The notes below the pieces were generated by a model. The model was not told the origin of the DNA. It did no database searches and saw only the letters and a list, made by a program, of their open reading frames with translations. From Hyphomicrobiales bacterium (GTDB lineage Bacteria; Pseudomonadota; Alphaproteobacteria; Rhizobiales; Rhizobiaceae), in contig UCOA01000065.1 in NCBI GenBank assembly GCA_900474095.1, positions 1 to 33,329 on the forward strand: a stretch of DNA of 33,329 nt, read 5' to 3'. Positions 23,942 through 31,210 of this stretch are shown here, piece after piece. The position numbers and the translations under genes are program-made. Within the stretch, counting starts at the first letter, position 1. Each line of letters opens with the position of its first letter.

Positions 23942-24727
23942 ATGTCCATTCCGGTCGTCAATGCGCAGCTCCTCAGGGGCAGAAAAGGATTGATCGTGGG
24001 CATCGCCAACGATCGCTCGATAGCCTGGGGTTGCGCCAGAGCCTTTCACGCTTTCGGCGCCGAACTTGCAATTACCTATCTTAATGACAAGGCCAAGCCG
24101 CACGTCGAGCCTCTTGCGCGTCACGTGGACAGTCCGATCTTCATGCCGATGGACATGGCCATTGAAGGCCAGCTTGAATCGGTCTTTGAAGCGATTTCTG
24201 AGACCTGGGGCGAGCTCGACTTCGTCGTCCACTCCATCGCCTTTTCGCCCAAGGATACGCTGGGTGGCCGCGTCGTCGACGTGCCGCGCGACGGCTTTCT
24301 GAAGACGATGGACATCTCCTGCTGGTCCTTCATTCGCATGGCCCATCTAGCCGAGCCGCTGATGAAGAAGGGCGGCACGTTGTTTACGATGACCTATTAT
24401 GGCTCGCAAAAGGTCGTCGAGAACTACAACATCATGGGCGTGGCAAAGGCTGCACTCGAGAGTACGGTCCGTTACCTGGCTGCGGAACTCGGACCAAAGA
24501 ACATTCGTGTCCACGCGATCTCGCCTGGCGCGCTGGCGACACGCGCCGCATCGGGGATTCCCGAATTCGATGAACTGTTGGAAAAGACAAAGACGAAGTC
24601 ACCGGCCCGGGAGCTCGTCAGCATCGATGATGTTGGCGTTGCAACGGCCTTTCTCGCGCATGACGCTGCGCGCCTGATCACCGGGCAGGTCCTTTACGTT
24701 GACGGCGGCTATCACATCATCGACTGA
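23942..24727 (+). CDS. fabI: Enoyl-[acyl-carrier-protein] reductase (NADH), FabI type
   Basis: A 261-aa SDR-fold enzyme reducing the enoyl-ACP double bond with NADH in type II fatty acid synthesis. Seen: LIVGIANDRSIAWGCARAF (the FabI-specific nucleotide loop), FVVHSIAFSPKDTLGG, FTMTYYGSQK, then the Tyr162-x6-Lys169 pair in ENYNIMGVAKAALE, ISPGALATRAASGI and the closing GQVLYVDGGYHI. Start ATG 23942 has a GGGAGAAG site, 27 nt after ackA. In this operon it may be an accessory copy next to a housekeeping fabI elsewhere. It could use acetyl units and NADH made by the neighbouring enzymes, an inference from context only. Confidence 0.95.
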   Translation: MSIPVVNAQLLRGRKGLIVGIANDRSIAWGCARAFHAFGAELAITYLNDKAKPHVEPLARHVDSPIFMPMDMAIEGQLESVFEAISETWGELDFVVHSIAFSPKDTLGGRVVDVPRDGFLKTMDISCWSFIRMAHLAEPLMKKGGTLFTMTYYGSQKVVENYNIMGVAKAALESTVRYLAAELGPKNIRVHAISPGALATRAASGIPEFDELLEKTKTKSPARELVSIDDVGVATAFLAHDAARLITGQVLYVDGGYHIID

Positions 24728-24945
24728 GGAATTCCCCGGTTGGACCAGTAACGCGCTGCCAAAGCTGGCCCGCACGAGAATTCGTGGGACACCTTACGCA
24801 GGCGACAAATACCCATCAGCGGTCATCTGCTTGTACGCACACGTGTAAGACCGTTTTGTAGCCGCTAGGAACTAACTCGGCGCATGAGAATTGATGGAGT
24901 GGACGCACCCTATTAGGCCCGATCGAGCAGGTCGGTACCGTACGT

Positions 24946-25467
24946 TCAGAACAGATGGAGCGTGACATGCACGACCCCGCGCTCTCGCGTCGTAGTCAGG
25001 CGCAACCCGCTTTTCTCGAACACTGTCAGCATTGGGGTATTTTCTGGCAGGACCTCGGCGATCAGTTCGTTGATCCCGGCTTCGCGAGCAAGCGCGCTGA
25101 GGTGGCGCATCAGTGCCCCGCCCACGCCCAGTCCCTGGCATTGGTCGGCTACAGTGAAAGCGACTTCGGCCTGCCCTGACCCGACCACGACGTAGCGTCC
25201 GGCCCCCACGATCACCGGTCGTCCGCCTTCTACCGTTACTGCGACCAAAGCCACATGATTGACAAAGTCGACATCAACGAAAAAAGCGATTTCCCGCTCC
25301 GTAAAGCTGCGCCTTGGTGCAAAGAAACGTCGGCGGAGGGATTCTGCGGAGCTGCGGCCAACGGCTTCGGCAAATCCGCCACGGTCGTCGGGTCTCATCG
25401 CGCGGATTTCGACGCAGCGTCCGCCCCTTAACGCCTCAATCACCGAGTATTTGGCTGCTTCCGCCAT
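24946..25467 (-). CDS. GNAT-family N-acetyltransferase
   Basis: A 173-aa single GNAT domain. IRAMRPDDRGGFAEAV opens the fold, beta-strands VALVAVTVEGGRPVIVGAGR follow, then AEVAFTVADQCQGLGVGGALM (the acetyl-CoA pyrophosphate loop, Q-x-x-G-x-G) and INELIAEVLPENTPMLTVFEKSGL. Relatives occur alone or fused to acyl-CoA synthetase (Pat-type protein lysine acetyltransferases), and SLRRRFFAP matches that group. Such a protein acetyltransferase would suit a cluster built on acetyl-CoA and acetyl-P, but the target is unknown. It converges on the fabI operon; the 218-nt gap shows no gene and no strong terminator. Confidence 0.85.
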   Translation of the reverse strand: MAEAAKYSVIEALRGGRCVEIRAMRPDDRGGFAEAVGRSSAESLRRRFFAPRRSFTEREIAFFVDVDFVNHVALVAVTVEGGRPVIVGAGRYVVVGSGQAEVAFTVADQCQGLGVGGALMRHLSALAREAGINELIAEVLPENTPMLTVFEKSGLRLTTTRERGVVHVTLHLF

Positions 25468-25802
25468 GAGATCGTCCAGTCGTTTCCGTATCCCAATGCT
25501 GATGTAAAAAGTCGATTCTCAAAAGATATAGTAGTATCATATTTGAGCAGATACGGACATCGGGGGAAGCCTTTGCAGACGTCGTTCTTCGGAAGTCGGA
25601 GATAAGACTTGCTGTAGTCATCATGGCCCGACGGAGGCGCCTGTGACGACCTAAGCAGGCAACCTTACATTACCAGGAATGACGAATGCAGTGCACGTGG
25701 AGCGAATGTGATCGTAAGCATTCGTGACGGACCCGAGCCAGAAAGAACAGGCAATTTGTGCACGGCGACTGCGTTGCCGCTCGTTGCTTTGGAGGGAAGG
25801 TA
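25468..25802. other. Divergent promoter region between GNAT and SH3/Gly-rich protein genes
   Basis: An AT-rich patch contains CTCAAA (25518-25523) mirrored by TTTGAG (25542-25547) with an 18-nt spacer. A second inverted repeat is CGAATG (25703-25708) / CATTCG (25719-25724). Both could be operators for the diverging genes. A short plus-strand open stretch about 25565-25645 (ADVVLRKSEIRLAV) may be chance or a gene scrap. No intact gene is present. Confidence 0.35.
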
Positions 25803-28382
25803 ATGCTCAAGCGCAGGATGTTCGCCTACCTGACGATTGCTTCATTTTTCTCAACGTCTGCCTTTGCCGATCCTGCAATTCTGACGGCGAATGTGAATTT
25901 TAGGACGGGCCCCGGCACTGGGTTCGAATCGTTTGGCGTCATTGCGCAAGGTGGGCAAGTGGAAATCAAGGAGTGCGACTCCGGTGCCACCTGGTGCGCC
26001 GTGGTTTATTCGGGAAAAAATGGTTTCATCAGCGGCAGGTATCTCAACCAGTCCGAAGTAAGCGCGCCTGGCTGGCCCCGGATGTTTACCAGCGAAACTG
26101 GAGCATCGATTAAGCTTTTCCAGCCGCAGATAACCGATTGGCCGGGTTTCACCCGGATCGAGGCCTTGATCGCCTCGGAACTGACGGTTTCAGCCGAGGC
26201 CAAACCGGTCTATGGGGTCATCGGTGTTACCGCCAAAACCGTGGCCGACGATGAAACCGGTAATGTCGTCCTGACTGATATCAAGATAACGCGTCTGGAG
26301 TTCTCGACGCTTGAGCGCAAGCAACTCGCGACGCTTGCGTTGGGGGTCGGCAAGCTCATACCGACGGACCCGATCACGGTCTCTCAGGAGCGCCTGACGG
26401 CGAGTCTTGCGGACTACAAGCGGCTCGCCAACGTCAACGGCATCAAAGCAGAACCGCCGCCGATCTTCACCAGCCAAACGCCTGCGATCTTGGTCCAGAC
26501 AAACGGCAAGGCAGTCTTTTCGCCGGTCAAGGGAGTGTCGGGTCTCTCGTTCGTCGTCAACAGCAACTGGGACATTTTCAAGGTCGATGCGGAAAACAAC
26601 TATTATCTGCGTGACGAGAAGAGCTGGCTAAAATCGACCGGCCTTGAAGCTGGCTGGATCAAGGCAGATACCGTCCCGAACCTTATCTCCAGCCTGCCGG
26701 ACGACGAAAACTGGAGGGAAACGAAGGCAGCACTTCCGCCAACCGCTTTCGCCGACGCCGTCGTTCCGAAGGTCTTCTATTCGGACAAGCCGGCCGAACT
26801 GATGGTCTTTGAAGGCGAGCCCGTCCTCGAGCCAGTGGACGCCACGGGACTCGAATGGGCGTCCAACACGACAAGCGCCGTCTTCTACCACACAGTCAGC
26901 AAGACATGGTACACGCTTCTGTCCGGCCGATGGTTCTCGTCAAACTCCCTCGATGGCCCCTGGACCTTTGCCACTCCCAACCTGCCGGCCGACTTTCTGA
27001 ATATACCCGACGATGCGCCGTATTACGCAGTTCGCGCTTCGATACCCGGCACCTCCGAAAGCGCGGAGGCTCGCCTGAAAGCCAGTATCCCGCAAATGGC
27101 GCGCGTAGCCGACGGATCGGTAAAGGTGGAGGTGACATATAGTGGCGATCCGAATTTCGAGCCGATTGAAGGCACGTCGCTGTCTTATGCGGTCAACTCG
27201 AACGAGCAGGTGATAAAGGTTGCCGACAAGTACTTCGTGCTCAAGGACGGCATCTGGTTCGTGGGCGACACACCTACCGGACCGTTTGTCGTCGCGAAAT
27301 CTGTCGCCGATGAGATCTATACGATACCCCCGTCTTCCCCGGTCTACAATGTAACTTATGTGCGGATGTACGACACAGAGCCGGATGCCGTTTGGTACGG
27401 ATACACGCTCGGCTACCTCGGTGCCTATCTCGCATGGGATGCCATCGTGTGGGGCACGGGTTGGGACTATCCGCCCTATTGGGATTATGACGACAACGGT
27501 GACTACTGGCCCTACTATCCGCGCCCGGTGACCTATGGCGTGGGCGCTTTCTACAATCCCGCGTACGGAACCTTCGGGCGCTACGGTTATGCCTATGGAC
27601 CAGACCGGGGCATCGCCGTCGGCGCAGCCTATAATCCCAAAACCGGCACCTATATCCGTGGTGGCGTTGCCGCGGGGGCAAGCGGCACACGAGGCTTCGT
27701 CTCGGCCTACAACCCTCGCACAGGCAACGCTTTTGCTGCGCGCGGGGGACAGAACGTCTATGGTTCCTGGGGAAAGGCTGTCGTCAAGCACGGTGGTGAA
27801 CTCACACGCGTCAGTGGTGGCTGGACTGGGAGCGCCGGCGGGCTGCGCTGGCGCAATACGCAGGGCAATAGCGGCTTCATTGTTGGGGGCAAAGGTGGCG
27901 ATGTCTACGCCGGCCGTGATGGCAACGTCTATCGTCGCGACGGCGGGCAATGGCAGAAGCATACGCCAGACGGCTGGCAACCCATTCAACGGCCGGCCAG
28001 CGAAAATCTAAAGAACGCCGGCCGGCGCACTGCAGCCCAAAACCCGGAAGCGGCTCAACGTATTCAGAACCGGGTCGAAAATAGATCCGCTCCACGACGC
28101 AACCAGCAGAGGGTTCGAGAGCGCGCGCCCGACCATCTCTCGTTTGACCGCTCCGGACGGCAATTTGGCAACCAGAATGAACTCAGCCGGAATTACGGAC
28201 GGCGCTTCCCGGAAGCCGGCGGTAGCTTCCAGAATTTTGATCGTGGCGGCAGCAGCTTCCAGGGAAGTGGTGGGCGTGGCGGCGGCGGCGGCTTCCAGCG
28301 AAGCGGAGGGCGCGGCGGGGGCGGCTTTCATGGCGGCGGTCGCGGTGGTGGAGGTCGCGGCGGTGGAGGCCGTGGGCGATGA
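25803..28382 (+). CDS. Large exported protein: SH3b domain, three internal repeats, aromatic linker and Gly/Arg-rich tail
   Basis: An 859-aa protein. Start at 25803 (MLKRRMFAYL) follows GGAGGGAAGG; the longer frame to 25758 lacks such a site and would hide the signal peptide. Residues 1-22 are a Sec signal ending SAFADP. A bacterial SH3 domain (about 25-85) contains VNFRTGPGTGFESFGVI. Three divergent repeats follow at about 232-314, 331-419 and 440-524, each of the form E-P-V-x-G-T-x-L-x-Y/W-A-x-N ... W/F-x-x-x-G-P-W/F ... I-P-x-x-x-P-x-Y. Then come a Trp/Tyr-rich segment (WDYPPYWDYDDN), tandem FYNPxxGxFxRYGxAYG motifs and a Gly-rich tail (about 805-859). Likely cell-envelope or surface; no known enzyme domain seen. 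Confidence 0.85.
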   Translation: MLKRRMFAYLTIASFFSTSAFADPAILTANVNFRTGPGTGFESFGVIAQGGQVEIKECDSGATWCAVVYSGKNGFISGRYLNQSEVSAPGWPRMFTSETGASIKLFQPQITDWPGFTRIEALIASELTVSAEAKPVYGVIGVTAKTVADDETGNVVLTDIKITRLEFSTLERKQLATLALGVGKLIPTDPITVSQERLTASLADYKRLANVNGIKAEPPPIFTSQTPAILVQTNGKAVFSPVKGVSGLSFVVNSNWDIFKVDAENNYYLRDEKSWLKSTGLEAGWIKADTVPNLISSLPDDENWRETKAALPPTAFADAVVPKVFYSDKPAELMVFEGEPVLEPVDATGLEWASNTTSAVFYHTVSKTWYTLLSGRWFSSNSLDGPWTFATPNLPADFLNIPDDAPYYAVRASIPGTSESAEARLKASIPQMARVADGSVKVEVTYSGDPNFEPIEGTSLSYAVNSNEQVIKVADKYFVLKDGIWFVGDTPTGPFVVAKSVADEIYTIPPSSPVYNVTYVRMYDTEPDAVWYGYTLGYLGAYLAWDAIVWGTGWDYPPYWDYDDNGDYWPYYPRPVTYGVGAFYNPAYGTFGRYGYAYGPDRGIAVGAAYNPKTGTYIRGGVAAGASGTRGFVSAYNPRTGNAFAARGGQNVYGSWGKAVVKHGGELTRVSGGWTGSAGGLRWRNTQGNSGFIVGGKGGDVYAGRDGNVYRRDGGQWQKHTPDGWQPIQRPASENLKNAGRRTAAQNPEAAQRIQNRVENRSAPRRNQQRVRERAPDHLSFDRSGRQFGNQNELSRNYGRRFPEAGGSFQNFDRGGSSFQGSGGRGGGGGFQRSGGRGGGGFHGGGRGGGGRGGGGRGR

Positions 28383-28676
28383 AGGACGATCACCTGTGCA
28401 GCGATCCACACCGGTCGGAAATACATGGATGGCCCCGCGGCCACCTGAAGCTGCGCCGACGCGGCTGAAGCGCCGGAGAACGCCAAGAACTCTCCACGTT
28501 CGCACGGTGCCCTCTGACCTTGCGCCGTTGAAAATCCAGAAAACCGGCAGGTACGCAGATGAGGTTCTGATCCAATATCCGCAATGGATCGAGACGCGTC
28601 ATCTGTCGCTCGAAAGGTGAGACGAACAAGCGCCTTCGGGACGCGCTGCTTGACGAATAGGGGAGGAGGCTGCTGC

Positions 28677-29198
28677 CTATCGCACAAGTCCTGACGAGAC
28701 TACTGCGGGCAAAATCGACGTGACAGACGTTTTTATCAGATGTTGTAAGACTCGGCGAAGGCCGACTTGAACAACCTCCCGGCTGGCGATATCGATCGGC
28801 ACCCACCGGCTTCGCCGGAGACCTTTCTCAGGATAATCATCCGCAATCTGCGTAACCGCCAAGAGGTGAACGGCGACACAGTACTCCGCAGAGGTTCCCT
28901 CCTTGCGATAACTGTATGTTCCGACGGCCCGCTCTAGGGTCACCCCCTTGATGCCCGCCTCTTCGAACGCCTCGCGCTGAGCCGCCTCTCGAGAGGTTTC
29001 ACCGGCTTCGATATGTCCCTTCGGGATGCCCCAGCGACCATTGCGAAGGCTACCGATCAGTAGAACATGCGACCATTCTTCGCCGTTCGAAGTGCAAAGG
29101 CAGATTGCTCCGGCCTGCTCGATCCGCGCCGTGGGCGCCGCAAACCTGGATTGCTCGATCGAAACACGGCCCCCGGCGTCTTCAGCAGTGCTAATCAT
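28677..29198 (-). CDS. NUDIX hydrolase
   Basis: A 173-aa protein with a complete Nudix box, GHIEAGETSREAAQREAFEEAGI (about residues 60-82; G-x5-E-x7-REAFEEAG), so Mg-dependent hydrolysis of a nucleoside diphosphate linked to another group is expected. LIGSLRNGRWGIPKGHIEAG and ERAVGTYSYRKEG fit the diadenosine/diphosphoinositol polyphosphate hydrolase-like branch, but the substrate is not readable. About 25 extra residues precede the domain, and a hydrophobic/Ser tail follows. The ribosome site is weak (GAGATGCAGC before ATG). It converges on the SH3/Gly-rich gene; the 294-nt gap between them shows no gene or terminator. Confidence 0.88.
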   Translation of the reverse strand: MISTAEDAGGRVSIEQSRFAAPTARIEQAGAICLCTSNGEEWSHVLLIGSLRNGRWGIPKGHIEAGETSREAAQREAFEEAGIKGVTLERAVGTYSYRKEGTSAEYCVAVHLLAVTQIADDYPEKGLRRSRWVPIDIASREVVQVGLRRVLQHLIKTSVTSILPAVVSSGLVR

Positions 29199-29303
29199 GC
29201 TGCATCTCGCTTTTGCGCAACGAATTTAGATCTGAAATTTTTGGAAGCAGCTCAACTGCATCGGGCTTGTTTGTGACAATTTGATGACTATGGCTGCCTT
29301 GGC

Positions 29304-29337
29304 AAAAAAAGGAGGACGCAGCCCGACCGGCTGCGTC
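29304..29337 (-). terminator. Intrinsic terminator of the leftward membrane-gene unit
   Basis: Perfect 9-bp inverted repeat GACGCAGCC (29315-29323) / GGCTGCGTC (29329-29337), 5-nt loop. Read leftward, it is followed by CTCC and seven T (29310-29304). It lies about 155 nt beyond the stop of the AI-2E family permease and fits the end of that unit. The rest of 29199-29492 shows no gene. Confidence 0.7.
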
Positions 29338-29492
29338 AGGCCGCGCACAGGAGCGCAGGCAGGCGACAAGATCGACTCCCCTGCCACCACCGGTGCGTTT
29401 CGAGGCAATGCCGCCAATTCGCGTAAGCTTCAACGCTTCCATATGCCTTTCATACTCGCAGTTCCGATGTAAAATTGTTGCAGGCCATAAAC

Positions 29493-30578
29493 TCATGTGG
29501 TCGAGGCCAGCGGATCACCCTTCGTTCCAATCCAGGTCTGCAGCACGGTCCAAAGGATGGCCAGCGTCGTTGCGCCGATAAACATGCCGGTAAAGCCCCA
29601 GGCTGCCAGCCCGCCGATCACTCCGACGAACAGCACCAGCAGCGGTAGCTGGCCGCTGCGCGCGATCAGCATCGGCTTGACGAAAGTGTCTGTTCCCATG
29701 AGCAGGACAACGCCCCATACGACAGTGAAAATCGTCCACCCCGTCTCCCCCTGGGAGCCAAGCCAGATTGCCACCGGCACCCAGACTAGAAGCGGTCCGA
29801 TTTGGATTACGGCCAGGAAAAACGTCACTGCGGCCAAGACAATCGCACCCGGAACGCCGGCGAGTGCGAAGCCGATCCACGCAAGTACCCCCTCGAGCAA
29901 AGCCGTTCCGATCACCCCTATCGCAACGCCCTTGATGGCCTTCGCCGCGGCATCCAGCACTACGGGCCCTCTCGGGCCGATTATGCGCACGGAAATGGCG
30001 GATACGAAACCAACCACCCGGATGCGCGAGGCATGAATCATCGCGGCTACGATGATGCCCACGAATATTTCAAGGACGGCCAGCATAAGACCTGCGCTGA
30101 AACTGAGAAGCCATCGTCCCGCGGCGGCGAGCTGGGGTTCGTATCGTTGCAACAAGGCCAGTCCGTCGCGCTGAAGCTCTTGCCATACCGGCGTCACCTT
30201 GTTTCCGAGCAGTGGGAGACTTGAAATCCACTCGGGCAGATTGGGGATACCGCGACTGCTGGCCTCTCTCAGCCATGTCTCAGTGACATCGACATGGCTG
30301 ACAACGGAAAAGCAGAGATAGATCAGCGGCACGATCGTGATGGCCGCAGCGATAGCGCCGAAGCTGAACGCAGCCAGACGCCTTCCGCCCAGGAGAGCAA
30401 CCATTCGATCGAACAGCCCCGCCGTTGCCGTGGCGAGAATCACGGCATAGGTCAGGACACCGACAAAAGGCAGCAATACCCAGAAGGTTGCGGCCAACAG
30501 CGCGGAAACAAGCAACAAGGCCAGCGCTGTCTCGATGACCTGCTGTTGCCCACCATTCTTGACGCCTATTTCCTGCAT
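29493..30578 (-). CDS. AI-2E family transporter (PerM/UPF0118 permease)
   Basis: A 361-aa polytopic inner-membrane protein. Hydrophobic pairs at about 15-50, a helix at about 68-92, a large soluble loop (about 95-150, TETWLREASSRGIPNLPEW), then several C-terminal helices. These include the family region VIQIGPLLVWVPVAIWL, the motif GTDTFVKPMLIARSGQLPLLVLFVGVIGG (GxxDxxxxP), and FTGMFIGATTLAILWTV. Members include TqsA and Na+/H+ antiporter-like proteins, so autoinducer export is only one possibility. AGAGGTG lies upstream of the ATG. It is the last gene of a leftward membrane-protein series and is followed by an intrinsic terminator. Confidence 0.9.
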   Translation of the reverse strand: MQEIGVKNGGQQQVIETALALLLVSALLAATFWVLLPFVGVLTYAVILATATAGLFDRMVALLGGRRLAAFSFGAIAAAITIVPLIYLCFSVVSHVDVTETWLREASSRGIPNLPEWISSLPLLGNKVTPVWQELQRDGLALLQRYEPQLAAAGRWLLSFSAGLMLAVLEIFVGIIVAAMIHASRIRVVGFVSAISVRIIGPRGPVVLDAAAKAIKGVAIGVIGTALLEGVLAWIGFALAGVPGAIVLAAVTFFLAVIQIGPLLVWVPVAIWLGSQGETGWTIFTVVWGVVLLMGTDTFVKPMLIARSGQLPLLVLFVGVIGGLAAWGFTGMFIGATTLAILWTVLQTWIGTKGDPLASTT

Positions 30579-30616
30579 GACAGCACCTCTTGGTCTGGAT
30601 CAGAAGCTGAACGATC

Positions 30617-30654
30617 CCGCCGGGTACCTCTGAAAGCGGAGAGGTCTCCGGCGG
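30617..30654. other. Long intergenic hairpin between K+ channel and AI-2E genes
   Basis: CCGCCGG (30617-30623) pairs with CCGGCGG (30648-30654), and ACCTCT (30626-30631) with AGAGGT (30640-30645), around an 8-nt loop and with one wobble and one mismatch between the two stems. No U-tract follows leftward, so it is more likely an mRNA-stability or REP-like element that sets different amounts of the flanking products than a terminator. Confidence 0.55.
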
Positions 30655-30666
30655 AAAGTCCTTGCC

Positions 30667-31113
30667 TCACGAGCGGGCGATGTTTTGACGCGGAGCATTC
30701 CGCGAAAACCACAGTATCTCGGAGACTTTGAATAGAAATGCCGTGGTCCAGCCGAACAGCAGGATACCGTTCACACCCTCGATGGCACTGGCAAGCCGCC
30801 ATTCTTCGGACAGCGTGATGTCGCCATAACCAATCGTCGCGAAGGTAATCGCCGAGAAATATGTGGCTTCCTCAAAGCTCTTCAGTTCTCCGGTCAGCGT
30901 GTAAGCCGCTGCCCACAGCATGATCTCGACCATGTGCGCCATCACGAAGCCGACGACGAAAAAGCAACTGATGCCCAACCGGGAGTAGCTGCGCAATTTC
31001 TGCGGGTTCGTAACGGGTTCTCGCGCAATACGAAACAGAAGCATGACCGCCGAGCCGTGAATAGCGATGGTGGTCAGCAGCACGCCAGTTGCCATGATGA
31101 TCTGTATTAACAT
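30667..31113 (-). CDS. Two-pore-helix potassium channel (ion channel 2 family)
   Basis: A 148-aa membrane protein. Start at 31113 is set by GAGGGATGG upstream; the longer frame to 31293 begins with non-protein-like Arg-rich sequence and overlaps SulP. TM segments at about 4-27, 47-72 and 111-134. Between the last two lies a pore loop with the K+ selectivity filter TIGYGD (residues 93-98), preceded by FSAITFA. There is no cytoplasmic RCK/TrkA domain, so gating must come from elsewhere. The extra N-terminal helix departs from the simple two-helix pattern. It is third in the series MarC-SulP-channel-AI-2E. Confidence 0.88.
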   Translation of the reverse strand: MLIQIIMATGVLLTTIAIHGSAVMLLFRIAREPVTNPQKLRSYSRLGISCFFVVGFVMAHMVEIMLWAAAYTLTGELKSFEEATYFSAITFATIGYGDITLSEEWRLASAIEGVNGILLFGWTTAFLFKVSEILWFSRNAPRQNIARS

Positions 31114-31210
31114 CGTTCCATCCCTCAAGGAGCCAGCAAGAAATGCCGTGTCATGAGTCGCGCGCGCACCCGCTGTGACGGTTGTACATTTCCGTTGCCA
31201 TCGCTGGCGC

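Noticed and set aside
26940-27989. 349-aa open frame opposite the SH3/Gly-rich gene
   Set aside because: Low-complexity mirror of a repetitive gene; no ribosome site and no recognisable motif.
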